A stretch of 64,000 bases of DNA. It comes from Mycolicibacter kumamotonensis (GTDB taxonomy: Bacteria > Actinomycetota > Actinomycetes > Mycobacteriales > Mycobacteriaceae). This document shows positions 23,584 to 33,004 of the stretch, piece by piece. The translations under genes and the position numbers were made by a program. The number at the start of each line of letters is the position of its first letter. Within the stretch, counting starts at the first letter, position 1. The notes under the pieces were generated by a model. The model did not search any database. It was not told where the DNA came from and saw nothing but the letters and a program-made list of their open reading frames with translations. The stretch lies in contig NZ_MVHU01000007.1 in assembly GCF_002086285.1 (NCBI RefSeq), forward strand, positions 110,158 to 174,157, in the 5' to 3' direction.

Positions 23584-24690
23584 GTGGCAGCACAGCGGGA
23601 CAGATCGGCGGTGGCGCCCGACCACCGTTCGATTTTGCCCAACGCAGCCGGTTTTCCGTGGTGGGCCGCCATCGCGGTGGCCGTGGTCGCGACCGCCATC
23701 GGCGTCGCCTTCGACGCCGGCTCCGGCGAGAAGGAACTGAGCTCCGTCTTTTCCGCGCTGTATGTGATGGGCTGCCTCGCGGCGGTGCTCATGGTGCAGC
23801 AATCGGCGGTGTTCACGGCGGTCATCCAGCCTCCGCTGATCCTGTTCTGCACCGTGCCGGCCGCCTATTGGTGGTTCCGCGGCGCCGGCTTCCCCGGGCT
23901 CAAGGCCATCGCCATCAACTGTGGATATCCGCTGATCGAGCGGTTCCCGCTGATGCTGTTCACCGCGGCTGCCGTGCTGTTGATCGGAATGATCCGCTGG
24001 TATCTCGGAATGCTGAACGGCGCGGCGAATCCCGCGACCGACGACGAACCCGCGAATCGCCGGCCCACGCTGCTGAACAAGCTGGGCGGCATGATCACCG
24101 CGGCGCTCAACCGCAACCCCGCCCACGCCATCGAGCCGCCGGCCTCCCGCAGCCAGCGCGAACGCCGCCCCGGGGACCGTCCCCGGCGGGCCACCCCGGA
24201 GGCTCGTCGCGCCGCCCGCAAGACCACCCCGGGCCGGTCGACCGCGCGGTCCGGCGAGCGTCGTCGTGGCGCCGAGGCATCCGTCCCGTCCCGCTCACGG
24301 CACGTCCGGCCACCGATGGACGACGTTCCGGTGACCGAACGCCCACGGCGGCGGCGCCCGGCGCCCGACCCCCGCGACGAGCCGCCCCGGCGGCGACGCC
24401 CGGCACCCGAGTGGGCCGACGAGCCGCCGCGGCGACGCGGTGAACCGGCACCGAGGAGGCAGCGGGATCCCCGCGCACGCAGTTATCGGCCCGCCGAGGC
24501 ACCCGAATCGCTACCCCGGCGCCGGCCCGGCACGACGGCCGGTCGCGGCAACGGCACCGGCAGCACCCACCACCCGATCTCGCGGGTGCGCTACCGCGGC
24601 AGTGCCGGCGACGAGCCCGGCGTGGAACCACGCACCCGGCCCCGTCAGCCGCGCAATGAGGAACTCGACTCCTGGGAGTACGACATCTGA
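23584..24690 (+). CDS. DUF6542-type membrane protein with long Arg/Pro-rich tail
   Basis: Protein of 368 residues. The N-terminal 150 residues hold about five hydrophobic helices (FPWWAAIAVAVVATAIGVAF, YVMGCLAAVLMVQQ, AVIQPPLILFCTVPAAYWW, LMLFTAAAVLLIGMI). The remaining 215 residues are low-complexity and very rich in Arg and Pro (RRRRPAPDPRDEPPRRRRPA-type repeats), probably disordered and cytosolic. Corresponds in position to Rv1111c. The GTG at 23584 follows TACCGT (23572-23577) by 6 nt, a leaderless promoter. The basic tail could bind nucleic acid or membrane lipids; this is unproven. It converges on ispH with 4 bp between stops. Confidence 0.85.
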   Translation: MAAQRDRSAVAPDHRSILPNAAGFPWWAAIAVAVVATAIGVAFDAGSGEKELSSVFSALYVMGCLAAVLMVQQSAVFTAVIQPPLILFCTVPAAYWWFRGAGFPGLKAIAINCGYPLIERFPLMLFTAAAVLLIGMIRWYLGMLNGAANPATDDEPANRRPTLLNKLGGMITAALNRNPAHAIEPPASRSQRERRPGDRPRRATPEARRAARKTTPGRSTARSGERRRGAEASVPSRSRHVRPPMDDVPVTERPRRRRPAPDPRDEPPRRRRPAPEWADEPPRRRGEPAPRRQRDPRARSYRPAEAPESLPRRRPGTTAGRGNGTGSTHHPISRVRYRGSAGDEPGVEPRTRPRQPRNEELDSWEYDI

Positions 24691-24694
24691 CCGG

Positions 24695-25708
24695 CTAACG
24701 GCGGTCCGGCCGGATCTCCCGAGGCAACGCGAACACCAGCGTCTCGTTGGCCGTGGCCACCGGGTACACGGTGCCGTAGCCGTGCTCGGCCAACCGCTCC
24801 AGCACACCACGGACCAGGATCTCCGGGACCGACGCGCCCGAGGTGACGCCGATGCTGTCGACGCCGTTGAGCCACGACGGGTCGATGTCTTCGGCGTAGT
24901 CGACAAGATGGGCGGCGTCGGCACCGGCGTCCAGCGCCACCTCGACCAGACGGTTGGAGTTCGACGAGTTCTTCGACCCGACGACGATCACCAGCTCGCA
25001 TTCCGGGGCCATCGCCTTGACCGCGGTCTGGCGGTTCTGGGTGGCGTAGCAGATGTCGTCGCTGGGCGGATCCTGCAGTTTGGGGAACCGCTCACGCAGC
25101 TTGACCACGGTCTGCATCGTCTCGTCGACGCTGAGCGTGGTCTGCGACAGCCACACCACCTTGTTCTCGTCGCGCACCCGCACCGAGTCCACGGCGTCCA
25201 AACCGTCGACCAGCTGCACGTCGTCGGGGGCCTCGCCGATGATCCCGATGACCTCTTCGTGGCCGGCGTGGCCGATCAGCAGGATGTCGTAGCCGTCCCG
25301 GGCAAACCGCTTGGCCTCGTTGTGCACCTTCGACACCAGCGGACAGGTCGCGTCGATCACCCGCAGATTGCGGTCGGCGGCCAACTCGTGGACGGTCGGG
25401 GCCACCCCGTGCGCAGAGAACACCACCATCGCGCCCTCGGGTACCTCGTCCGCCTCGTGAACGAACACCACACCCTTGTTGGTCAGGGTCTCCACCACAT
25501 GCTTGTTGTGCACGATCTCGTGCCGCACGTACACCGGCGCGCCGTGCTTCTCCAGGGCCCGCTCCACTGTCTCGACGGCCCGGTCGACACCCGCGCAGTA
25601 GCCGCGGGGCTCGGCCAACAGCACCCGCTTGCCGGTGGGGGCGCCGGCGACCGGCGCCCCGGCGCTGGCTGAACGGTCAGCGGTCTCCGTATCGAGGGTC
25701 GGCGGCAT
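24695..25708 (-). CDS. ispH: 4-hydroxy-3-methylbut-2-enyl diphosphate reductase
   Basis: Protein of 337 residues, last enzyme of the MEP isoprenoid pathway, reducing HMBPP to IPP and DMAPP with a 4Fe-4S cluster. The three cluster cysteines are C38 ([10 protein letters not shown]), C122 ([11 protein letters not shown]) and C220 ([12 protein letters not shown]). Conserved HEIVHNK, VFSAHGV and SSNSNRL segments line the active site. The ATG at 25708 gives the expected N-terminus; a far longer in-frame extension upstream is spurious because it runs back over the divergent gene. TACGCT (plus-strand 25716-25721) lies 7 nt before it, a leaderless promoter. This is the LytB2-type copy in the mycobacterial order. 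Confidence 0.96.
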   Translation of the reverse strand: MPPTLDTETADRSASAGAPVAGAPTGKRVLLAEPRGYCAGVDRAVETVERALEKHGAPVYVRHEIVHNKHVVETLTNKGVVFVHEADEVPEGAMVVFSAHGVAPTVHELAADRNLRVIDATCPLVSKVHNEAKRFARDGYDILLIGHAGHEEVIGIIGEAPDDVQLVDGLDAVDSVRVRDENKVVWLSQTTLSVDETMQTVVKLRERFPKLQDPPSDDICYATQNRQTAVKAMAPECELVIVVGSKNSSNSNRLVEVALDAGADAAHLVDYAEDIDPSWLNGVDSIGVTSGASVPEILVRGVLERLAEHGYGTVYPVATANETLVFALPREIRPDRR

Positions 25709-25804
25709 GGCAACCAGCGTACGGTCTGGCGACACGGGACCGCCAGCTCGCGGCTGGACAGGCAGTACTTGGAGATGACCGGCAGGTAAGGCACTCTGGT
25801 GGCC

Positions 25805-26410
25805 ATGGCTACTGCACCATTCGGAGTCCGGCTCCTGGTCGGCGCGGCAACCGTCGCCGTCGAGGAGACGATGAAGCTCCCGCAAACCATCCTGACCTAC
25901 CCGATGACGCTGGCAAGCCAGGCCGCGCACGCCGTGATGCGCTGGCAGCAGGGCATCGCTGAGCTGGTCAACAAGGGCGACTCCACCCTCGAGTCGCTGT
26001 TCCCGCCGAAGGACGAGCAGCCGGAGTGGGCCACCTTCGACGAAGACATCGAGGACGGCCTCAACGGCGCCGACGCGGCCGATTTCGACGGTTTCGAGGA
26101 GGCCGATTCCGGCCCGCGCGCCGACGGTCGCTTCGCGCTGTACTCGTTCAGCGAGGGTGCCGAGGACCGGCCCGCCGAGACCGATGTCACATCGGGTGAT
26201 CGCAAGGCCGCGAGCTCGCAGGTGCCCACCCCCGACCTGGTCGACGAACTCGACTACGGCAACCTCACCCTGGCCCAGCTGCGGGCCCGGCTGGCCTCGC
26301 TCAGCGTCGACGAGCTGGAGACCCTGCTCGCCTATGAGGAGGCCACCAAGGCCCGAGCCCCCTTCCAGACGTTGCTGGCCAACAGGATCACCCGCACCAC
26401 GACGAAGTGA
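25805..26410 (+). CDS. Rv1109c-like lipid-droplet-associated-type protein
   Basis: Protein of 201 residues starting [20 protein letters not shown], with an amphipathic/hydrophobic N-terminal half ([33 protein letters not shown]), an acidic central linker ([21 protein letters not shown]) and a conserved helical C-terminus ([33 protein letters not shown]). I recognise it as the Rv1109c family, often annotated lipid droplet-associated; the function is unproven. It is upstream of xseA with a GTGA overlap, so it is cotranscribed with exonuclease VII. A GTG at 25799 would add two residues. Confidence 0.85.
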   Translation: MATAPFGVRLLVGAATVAVEETMKLPQTILTYPMTLASQAAHAVMRWQQGIAELVNKGDSTLESLFPPKDEQPEWATFDEDIEDGLNGADAADFDGFEEADSGPRADGRFALYSFSEGAEDRPAETDVTSGDRKAASSQVPTPDLVDELDYGNLTLAQLRARLASLSVDELETLLAYEEATKARAPFQTLLANRITRTTTK

Positions 26411-27651
26411 CCGCCCCCGCACCGGGCAATTCTGCCGAGAACCCGTTCCCGGTCCGCGCGGTCGCCATCCGGGTCAAGGGCTGGATCGACCGTCTCGGAT
26501 CGGTGTGGGTCGAGGGCCAACTCACCCAGATCAACCTGCGCCCCGGGGTCCGGACGGTGTTCATGGTGTTGCGTGATCCCGCCGCCGACATGTCGCTGAC
26601 GGTGACCTGCAGCCCCGAACTGGTGGCTTCGGCCCCGGTCAAGCTGACCGAAGGCACCCAGGTGGTGGTCTGCGGAAGACCCAACTTCTACACCGCCCGC
26701 GGCACCTTCTCACTGCGGCTGACCGAGATTCGCGCCGTCGGGATCGGCGAACTGCTGGCCCGCATCGAGCGGTTGCGCCGACTGCTGGACGCCGAGGGGT
26801 TGTTCGATGCGCGGCTCAAACGGCCGCTCCCCTTCCTGCCGCACACCATCGGCCTGATCACCGGCCGAGCCAGCGCCGCCGAGCGCGATGTCATGTCGGT
26901 GGCCGGCACCCGGTGGCCGGCGGTGCGCTTCGCGGTGCGCAACACCGCGGTGCAGGGGCCGGCCGCCGTCGCCCAGATCGTCGAAGCGCTGCGCGACCTG
27001 GACGCCGACGCGAGCGTCGACGTGATCGTGCTGGCCCGGGGCGGCGGCAGCGTCGAGGACCTGCTGCCGTTCTCCGACGAGACACTCTGCCGGGCGATCG
27101 CCGCGTGCCGCACCCCGGTGGTGAGCGCGGTCGGTCACGAACCCGACAACCCGCTGTGCGATCTGGTCGCCGACCTGCGGGCCGCCACCCCCACCGACGC
27201 GGCGAAGAAGATCGTCCCCGACGCCGCCGCCGAACAGGCGCTGGTCGACGACCTGCGCCGGCGCAGTGCCCAGGCCGTACGCAACTGGGTGGTGCGCGAG
27301 GAACGCGTGCTGGCCCAATTGCGCAGCCGCCCGGTGCTGGCCGACCCACTGCGCGCGCTGACCGAGCGGGCCGAGGAGGTTCGACGTGCGCTGGCGGCGG
27401 TGCGCCGCGACATCACCCGGCTGATCACCGTGCAGACCGAACGGGTCGGGCACCTGTCGGCCCGGTTGGCTACCCTGGGCCCGGCCGCCACCCTGGCCCG
27501 CGGCTACGCGGTCGTCCAGACTGTGAGCAGCGACGGGCCGGCGCATGTCCTGCGGTCGGTGCAGGACGCACCGGAGGGCACCCCCTTGCGGATCCGGGTC
27601 GCCGACGGAGCGATTGCCGCTACCAGCGAAGGACACCACGATGGCAACTGA
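26407..27651 (+). CDS. xseA: exodeoxyribonuclease VII large subunit
   Basis: Protein of 414 residues. An N-terminal OB-fold (about 18-110, [10 protein letters not shown] and [10 protein letters not shown]), then the catalytic domain with [18 protein letters not shown] and the strongly conserved [21 protein letters not shown] and [25 protein letters not shown] segments, and a coiled-coil C-terminal region that binds XseB. Exonuclease VII degrades single-stranded DNA from both ends. The GTG start overlaps the previous stop (GTGA) and its end overlaps the xseB start by 11 bp, so the three genes are translationally coupled. Confidence 0.96.
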   Translation: MTAPAPGNSAENPFPVRAVAIRVKGWIDRLGSVWVEGQLTQINLRPGVRTVFMVLRDPAADMSLTVTCSPELVASAPVKLTEGTQVVVCGRPNFYTARGTFSLRLTEIRAVGIGELLARIERLRRLLDAEGLFDARLKRPLPFLPHTIGLITGRASAAERDVMSVAGTRWPAVRFAVRNTAVQGPAAVAQIVEALRDLDADASVDVIVLARGGGSVEDLLPFSDETLCRAIAACRTPVVSAVGHEPDNPLCDLVADLRAATPTDAAKKIVPDAAAEQALVDDLRRRSAQAVRNWVVREERVLAQLRSRPVLADPLRALTERAEEVRRALAAVRRDITRLITVQTERVGHLSARLATLGPAATLARGYAVVQTVSSDGPAHVLRSVQDAPEGTPLRIRVADGAIAATSEGHHDGN

Positions 27652-27883
27652 CGAACCCGCTTCGACGAGGCCCGTTAGTGAACTCGGGTATGAGCATTGC
27701 CGCGACGAGCTGATCGAGGTCGTGCAGCGCCTGGAGCAGGGCGGGCTGGATCTCGACGCATCCCTGAGCCTGTGGGAAAGGGGCGAACAGCTGGCCAAAC
27801 GGTGTGAAGAGCACTTGGCCGGCGCCCGCCAGCGGGTTCAGGAGGCACTGGCCTCCGACCCCGATGATCCCGACCGAGCGTGA
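27641..27883 (+). CDS. xseB: exodeoxyribonuclease VII small subunit
   Basis: Protein of 80 residues, the usual size. It contains the typical helical hairpin: [20 protein letters not shown], then [20 protein letters not shown] and [16 protein letters not shown]. Several copies wrap each XseA coiled coil. The ATG at 27641 lies inside the last codons of xseA (11-bp overlap) with GAAGGA just upstream. It ends the three-gene operon; the next gene, the 3-beta-HSD, has its own promoter. Confidence 0.96.
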   Translation: MATDEPASTRPVSELGYEHCRDELIEVVQRLEQGGLDLDASLSLWERGEQLAKRCEEHLAGARQRVQEALASDPDDPDRA

Positions 27884-27910
27884 GCTCCCCCACCCGAAGC
27901 CCGGGAAAAC

Positions 27911-27924
27911 TGGAACACGTTCAG
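27911..27924. promoter_or_regulatory. KstR-like operator upstream of the 3-beta-HSD gene
   Basis: TGGAACACGTTCAG matches the KstR pattern TNNAACNNGTTNNA at all fixed positions except the last (G for A). It ends 2 bp before the -10 box TATGCT (27926-27931) of the 3-beta-hydroxysteroid dehydrogenase gene, where a repressor would act. The surrounding AACTGGAACACGTTCAGTT is a longer imperfect palindrome. Confidence 0.65.
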
Positions 27925-27937
27925 TTATGCTCTCCCG

Positions 27938-29047
27938 ATGGGTGATCCAGCACTGACAACTGAACTCGGCCGGGTATTGGTCACCGGGGGCTCCGGCTTC
28001 GTCGGCACCAATTTCGTCAAGACGCTACTCGAGCGGGGCTACCAGGTGCGCTCGTTCGACCGGGCACCGTCACCGCTGGGCCAACACCCCAACCTCGAGA
28101 CGCTGCAAGGCGACATCTGCGACCCGGCGACGGTGGCCGCCGCCGTCGCCGACATCGACACCGTCTTCCACACCGCCGCGATCATCGACCTGCAGGGCGG
28201 CGCGAAAGTCACCGATGAGATCCGGCGTCGCAGCTTCGCGGTCAATGTCGACGGCACCAAGAATCTCGTTCAGGCCGGGCAGAAGGCCGGGGCGAAACGG
28301 TTCGTCTACACCGCGTCCAACAGCGTCGTGATGGGCGGTAAGGCCATCTCGGGCGGCAACGAGACCATGCCCTACACCACCAAGTACAACGACCTCTACA
28401 CCGAGACGAAGGTGGTCGCCGAGAAGTTCGTGCTGGGCGAAAACGGAGTCGGCGGCATGCTGACCTGTTCGATCCGCCCGTCGGGAATCTGGGGCGACGG
28501 CGACCAGACCATGTTCCGCAAGCTGTTTGAAAGCGTGGTCGCCGGTCACGTCAAAGTGCTCATCGGCAGCAAACGCGCCAAACTCGACAACTCGTACGTA
28601 CACAACCTGATTCACGGCTTCATCCTGGCCGCCGAGCACTTGGTGCCGGGCGGAACGGCGCCCGGCCAGGCCTATTTCATCAACGACGGCGAACCGATCA
28701 ACATGTTCGAGTTCGCCCGGCCGGTCATCGAGGCGTGCGGGCAGCACTGGCCCCGGCTGCGGGTCTCCGGCCGGATGGTGCGCGACGTCATGTTCGGCTG
28801 GCAGTGGCTGCATTTCCGGTTCGGGTTGCCCGAACCGCTGTTGGAACCCGGTGCGGTGGAACGGCTCTACCTGAACAACTATTTCTCCATCGACAAAGCC
28901 CGCCGCGAACTGGGCTACCAGCCGCTGTTCACCACCGAGCAGGCGATGGCCGACTGCCTGCCCTACTACACACAGCTCTTCGAGCGGGTCAAGGCCGAAG
29001 CGCACCCGCACCTGGCGACGGTGGTGGCGGAGCCGCATCCGGAGTAG
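27938..29047 (+). CDS. 3-beta-hydroxysteroid dehydrogenase / delta5-isomerase family
   Basis: Protein of 369 residues, almost the length of M. tuberculosis Rv1106c (370), a cholesterol-oxidising 3-beta-HSD that makes cholest-4-en-3-one. NAD-binding TGGSGFVG (16-23), the serine-containing YTASNSVVMGG and the catalytic pair Y154/K158 in YTETK are present. The C-terminal third has the membrane-associated family pattern. TATGCT (27926-27931) ends 6 nt before the ATG (leaderless), and a KstR-like box sits just upstream, so induction by sterols is plausible. It starts a new unit after xseB. Confidence 0.93.
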   Translation: MGDPALTTELGRVLVTGGSGFVGTNFVKTLLERGYQVRSFDRAPSPLGQHPNLETLQGDICDPATVAAAVADIDTVFHTAAIIDLQGGAKVTDEIRRRSFAVNVDGTKNLVQAGQKAGAKRFVYTASNSVVMGGKAISGGNETMPYTTKYNDLYTETKVVAEKFVLGENGVGGMLTCSIRPSGIWGDGDQTMFRKLFESVVAGHVKVLIGSKRAKLDNSYVHNLIHGFILAAEHLVPGGTAPGQAYFINDGEPINMFEFARPVIEACGQHWPRLRVSGRMVRDVMFGWQWLHFRFGLPEPLLEPGAVERLYLNNYFSIDKARRELGYQPLFTTEQAMADCLPYYTQLFERVKAEAHPHLATVVAEPHPE

Positions 29048-29099
29048 GTGTACCCGGAATCGGTATCGCCGAGCGAGTTTTTCGGCTAAGGATTGACGT

Positions 29100-30149
29100 G
29101 TGAAAACAGTGATGGTCACCGGCGCATTCGGTCTGGTCGGTTCGGCGGTGGTACGGCAATTGGCGGCGGACAGCCGCACCGTCGTAGCGACCGATCTGGA
29201 CATCCCGGCCAACCGCAAAGCGGCGGCCGGATTGCCGAAGTCGGTACAGGTGCGGTATGCCGACCTCACCGACGCGGCAGCGGTCGATGAGCTCGTCGGC
29301 GCCGTCCAGCCCGCCGCGATCATCCATCTGGCCGCGGTGATCCCGCCGCTGATCTATTCGCGCCGCAAGCTGGCCCACCGGGTCAATGTCGAGGCGACCG
29401 GGCACCTGCTTGCCGCGGCGGCCCAACAGCCCGAGCCGCCCCGGTTCGTGCAGGCCTCCAGCATCGCGGTGTACGGCTCCCGCAACCCGCACACCGTCTC
29501 CGGCGTGCTGACCGCCGACACCCCGACCAACCCGGCCGACATTTACGGCCACCACAAAGTGCAAGCCGAACAACGGGTGCGTGACTCCACGCTGGACTGG
29601 GTGATCCTGCGGCTCGGCGGCGTGCTCGCCGTCGACCTGGGCTCCAGCATCAATCTCGACGGCCTGTATTTCGAGCAGTTGCTGCCCTCCGACGGCAGAC
29701 TGCAAACCGTGGACGTGCGCGACGTCGCGTCGGCGTTCGTCGCGGCCACCACCGCACCCGTGGTCGGCGAGACCTTGCTGATCGGCGGCGACGACACCCA
29801 CCGCCAACTCCAGCGCGACATCGCGCCGGCAATGGCCGCGGCCATGGGATTGGTCAACGGGATCCCCGCGGGCCTGCCCGGCAACCCCGACCGCGACGAG
29901 GACTGGTTCAACACCGACTGGATGGACACCGGTCGCGCCCAGGACGCGCTGGGATTTCAGCATCACTCCTGGCCGCAGATGCTGGCCGAGACGGCGGCGC
30001 ACGCCGGCGCCAGCCGATACCTGCTGCGTGTGGTCGCGCCACTGGTTCGCGTCGTATTGGGGTGGCGCGCCCCCTACCACGGCTCCGGCAAGAAGTTCGC
30101 CGACCCGTGGCGGGCCATCGCCGACAAGTGGGGCGATCCGCGCCCGTGA
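29100..30149 (+). CDS. NAD-dependent epimerase/dehydratase (extended SDR)
   Basis: Protein of 349 residues with the extended-SDR pattern: TGAFGLVG (7-14), IIHLAAVIPP (about 64-73), VQASSIAVYG, and a Tyr-xxx-Lys in DIYGHHKVQAE near 149-153. A C-terminal extension of about 50 residues is hydrophobic in part (LLRVVAPLVRVVLGW). Likely an oxidoreductase or epimerase on a sugar, steroid or lipid substrate; the specificity is not readable. GTG start with AAGGAT upstream, 52 bp after the 3-beta-HSD gene, so the two could be cotranscribed. Its end overlaps the transporter start (GTGA). Confidence 0.85.
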   Translation: MKTVMVTGAFGLVGSAVVRQLAADSRTVVATDLDIPANRKAAAGLPKSVQVRYADLTDAAAVDELVGAVQPAAIIHLAAVIPPLIYSRRKLAHRVNVEATGHLLAAAAQQPEPPRFVQASSIAVYGSRNPHTVSGVLTADTPTNPADIYGHHKVQAEQRVRDSTLDWVILRLGGVLAVDLGSSINLDGLYFEQLLPSDGRLQTVDVRDVASAFVAATTAPVVGETLLIGGDDTHRQLQRDIAPAMAAAMGLVNGIPAGLPGNPDRDEDWFNTDWMDTGRAQDALGFQHHSWPQMLAETAAHAGASRYLLRVVAPLVRVVLGWRAPYHGSGKKFADPWRAIADKWGDPRP

Positions 30150-31270
30150 ACCAGGACTTCTCCCCCACCCAGCGGCGTGCTCTCGCGGTCTTCACCGTCG
30201 TCGCGCTGCTGTTCGGGGCGTACTTCCTGCGCACCTTTTTCGTGCTGATCGTGGTGGCCGCCGTCGGCGCCTACCTGTTCACCCCGCTGTTCCGTGCCCT
30301 CGGTCGACGGCTGCCCACCGGGCTGGCGGCCACCGGCACGCTGCTGGCCGCCTTGGTCGCCGTCATCGTCCCGGTCGGCGTGACGATCGTCTTGGCCGTC
30401 GTGCAGATCACCCGCACCGCCAACGACGTGGCCGAATGGGTGCAGGCCACCGACCCCACCACGCTCGGCGACAAGGTGCTGAAGTTCGTCAACGGCCTGC
30501 TGGAGCGGATTCCGTTCGTGCACGTCCAGGTGACCATGGATGCGCTGCGGGAGGCGATGGTCAACGTGGCGCAGCGGGGCGGCGAGCTGCTGCTGCACGT
30601 GCTGCAGGGCGCCGTCGGCGGCGTCGTCGGCGCCATCACGGCGGCGATCATCTTCCTCTACGTGTTCCTCGCGCTGCTGACCCACGGCGACGAAGTGCAG
30701 ACCCTGATCCGCCAACTCAATCCGCTCGGTGCCGAAGTCACCGATCTGTACCTGGGCAAGATGGGCTCGATGGTGCGCGGCACCGTCGGCGGGCAGTTCG
30801 TGATCGCGGTCTGCCAGGGGGTGGCCGGGGCCGCCTCCATCTACATCGCCGGATTCCACCAGGCGTTCTTCATCTTCGCGATCCTGCTGACCGCGTTGTC
30901 GGTCATCCCGCTCGGCGGGGGCATCGTCACCATGCCGTTCGGCATCGGCATGGCGCTGTTCGGCAACGTCGTCGGCGGGGTGTTCGTGGTGGCGTTCCAC
31001 CTGATCGTGGTGACCAACATCGACAACTTCCTGCGCCCGATCCTGGTGCCGCGCGATGCCCGGCTCAATTCGGCGTTGATGCTGCTGGCCGTCTTCGCCG
31101 GGATCGGCATGTTCGGCTTCTGGGGCATCGTGATCGGTCCGGTGCTGATGATCATCATCGTCACCACGATCGACGTCTACCTGGCGGTGTACCACGGTGT
31201 GGAGTTGCAGACCGGCGAGGAGGAGCCCAAAACCCGCCGCTGGCGTATCCCCCTACCGGGCCGCGGGTAG
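30146..31270 (+). CDS. AI-2E family transporter (TqsA/PerM-like)
   Basis: Integral membrane protein of 374 residues with about eight helices: two near the N-terminus (LAVFTVVALLFGAYFL, VLIVVAAVGAYLFTPLF), another pair (LLAALVAVIVPVGVTIVLAV) and a C-terminal bundle with LSVIPLGGGIVTMPFGIGMA and FLRPILVPRDARLNS, the family signature region. These proteins export small molecules or act as sodium/proton antiporters. GTG start overlapping the previous stop; the N-terminal residues VNQDFSPTQRR match relatives better than a longer upstream start. It converges on DUF4245 with an 18-bp overlap of coding ends. Confidence 0.9.
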   Translation: MNQDFSPTQRRALAVFTVVALLFGAYFLRTFFVLIVVAAVGAYLFTPLFRALGRRLPTGLAATGTLLAALVAVIVPVGVTIVLAVVQITRTANDVAEWVQATDPTTLGDKVLKFVNGLLERIPFVHVQVTMDALREAMVNVAQRGGELLLHVLQGAVGGVVGAITAAIIFLYVFLALLTHGDEVQTLIRQLNPLGAEVTDLYLGKMGSMVRGTVGGQFVIAVCQGVAGAASIYIAGFHQAFFIFAILLTALSVIPLGGGIVTMPFGIGMALFGNVVGGVFVVAFHLIVVTNIDNFLRPILVPRDARLNSALMLLAVFAGIGMFGFWGIVIGPVLMIIIVTTIDVYLAVYHGVELQTGEEEPKTRRWRIPLPGRG

Positions 31271-31882
31271 CGGCGGCTGCGACTGGACGGCCGCCGCCAG
31301 GGTCCGAAACGCCGCGGGGCCGGCCGCGCCGGTGATCGCCAGCTGCGCCGGGCCGTCCTTGGAGGCCAGCCGAGCGGTCCACACCGGCTCGCCGTCGCCC
31401 TCATAGACCACCCAGCGGGTGCCGTCGACGTCTTCGGTCCCGGTCGGGCGCAGGCCGGGCTGGATCGCGGCGACCAGGGCCGTCTCGTCGGCGTTGCTCT
31501 GCGTCAGGCTCACATACATGCCGCTCGGGCTGATGTAGCCCACCCGCGAGGTGACCGCGCGCAGCCGCTGGCCCGACGCGTCGGAGCGCCCGTCGGTGAT
31601 GCTGTCCCGATTGCCGGAGTTGGGTTGCCAGCCTTCCGGCAGCTGCGGCAACCGGACGGGGAACCCGAGCGTCTGCGCGTCGGCGTTCAGCGCGGCGACG
31701 GCGTCGTAGGAGGGCACCGGCCCGGCCGACATGCCGCCGGGACGAAACGAGCACGTCCCGGCCAGACCGGCCAGCACGATGCAGGCCAGGACCAGCGGCG
31801 CGATCGACCAGAACATGTCCCGGCCGTCCTGCAGCAGGCGCGGTTTGGCGGGCTTGGGCGCCGGTTGCGGCTCAGTACTCAC
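31253..31882 (-). CDS. DUF4245 membrane-anchored protein
   Basis: Protein of 209 residues. A short proline-rich cytosolic N-terminus, one transmembrane helix (about 26-43, [16 protein letters not shown]) and an extracytoplasmic domain (about 55-205), the DUF4245 layout found only in actinobacteria. The region reads [20 protein letters not shown] and [15 protein letters not shown], typical of the family. Position corresponds to Rv1100, between glpX and the AI-2E transporter. Function unknown. GTG start, divergent from glpX with 56 bp between. Confidence 0.85.
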   Translation of the reverse strand: MSTEPQPAPKPAKPRLLQDGRDMFWSIAPLVLACIVLAGLAGTCSFRPGGMSAGPVPSYDAVAALNADAQTLGFPVRLPQLPEGWQPNSGNRDSITDGRSDASGQRLRAVTSRVGYISPSGMYVSLTQSNADETALVAAIQPGLRPTGTEDVDGTRWVVYEGDGEPVWTARLASKDGPAQLAITGAAGPAAFRTLAAAVQSQPPLPAAR

Positions 31883-31938
31883 GGAAGCCAGTATCCCAGC
31901 TCAGCGGGGCTGATCCGGTTCTGGGAGAATCAACAGCC

Positions 31939-32979
31939 GTGACTGGCATGACGGGACCATCTCGACGGGAAGCTCCAGACCGCAACCTGGCCTTGGAGCT
32001 GGTGCGGGTGACCGAGGCCGGCGCCATGGCCGCCGGCCGATGGGTCGGCCGCGGCGACAAGGAAGGCGGCGACGGCGCGGCCGTCGACGCGATGCGCGAG
32101 CTGGTGAACTCGGTGTCGATGCGCGGCGTGGTGGTGATCGGCGAGGGCGAGAAGGACCACGCGCCGATGCTCTACAACGGCGAGGAAGTCGGCAACGGCG
32201 ACGGCCCCGACTGTGACTTCGCCGTCGACCCGATCGACGGCACCACCCTGATGAGCAAGGGCATGCCCAACGCCATCTCGGTGCTGGCGGTGGCCGAGCG
32301 CGGCGCGATGTTCGACCCGTCGGCGGTGTTCTACATGAACAAGATCGCGGTCGGCCCCGAGGCCGCCGAGGTACTGGACATCACCAAGCCGATCGCCGAG
32401 AACATCAACGCGGTCGCCAAGGTCAAGGGCCTGTCGCCCCGCGACATGACGGTGTGCATCCTAGACCGGCCCCGGCACGCGCAGCTCATTCACGACGTGC
32501 GGGCCGCCGGCGCGCGGATTCGGCTGATCACCGACGGCGACGTGGCCGGGGCGATCGCGGCGTGCCGGCCCGACTCGGGCACCGACATGCTGGCCGGGAT
32601 CGGCGGCACCCCGGAGGGCATTATCGCCGCCGCGGCGATCCGCTGCATGGGCGGTGAGATCCAGGCGCAGCTGGCGCCCACCGATGACGCCGAGCGGCAG
32701 AAGGCCTTGGACGCCGGCTACGACCTGGACGAGGTGCTGACCACCGAGCATCTGGTCTCCGGTGACAACGTCTTCTTCTGCGCCACCGGCGTCACCGACG
32801 GCGACCTGCTCAAGGGTGTGCGCTACTACCCGGGCGGCTGCACCACCCAGTCGATCGTGATGCGCTCGAAGTCCGGCACCGTCCGGATGATCGAGGCATA
32901 CCACCGGCTGTCGAAACTCAACGAGTACTCGGCGGTCGACTTCACCGGCGACGCACACGCCGCCTACCCCCTGCCCTGA
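31939..32979 (+). CDS. glpX: class II fructose-1,6-bisphosphatase
   Basis: Protein of 346 residues. The Li-sensitive metal-dependent phosphatase signature is clear: GEGEKD (68-73), DPIDGTT (97-103) and, further on, [10 protein letters not shown] and [14 protein letters not shown]. It hydrolyses fructose-1,6-bisphosphate to fructose-6-phosphate, the key irreversible gluconeogenic step, essential for growth on fatty acids in M. tuberculosis. The GTG at 31939 with a GAGAAT box 8 nt upstream may be leaderless; the next in-frame ATG is three codons later. It is followed by fum after 25 bp and probably forms an operon with it. Confidence 0.95.
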   Translation: MTGMTGPSRREAPDRNLALELVRVTEAGAMAAGRWVGRGDKEGGDGAAVDAMRELVNSVSMRGVVVIGEGEKDHAPMLYNGEEVGNGDGPDCDFAVDPIDGTTLMSKGMPNAISVLAVAERGAMFDPSAVFYMNKIAVGPEAAEVLDITKPIAENINAVAKVKGLSPRDMTVCILDRPRHAQLIHDVRAAGARIRLITDGDVAGAIAACRPDSGTDMLAGIGGTPEGIIAAAAIRCMGGEIQAQLAPTDDAERQKALDAGYDLDEVLTTEHLVSGDNVFFCATGVTDGDLLKGVRYYPGGCTTQSIVMRSKSGTVRMIEAYHRLSKLNEYSAVDFTGDAHAAYPLP

Positions 32980-33004
32980 CCGTCGAACGAGGACTTGAAT
33001 AGCT

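Noticed and set aside
25709..26422. N-terminal extension of ispH by about 238 codons
   Set aside because: It lies opposite the Rv1109c-like gene, is composed of low-complexity shadow sequence, and the ATG at 25708 has a good promoter.
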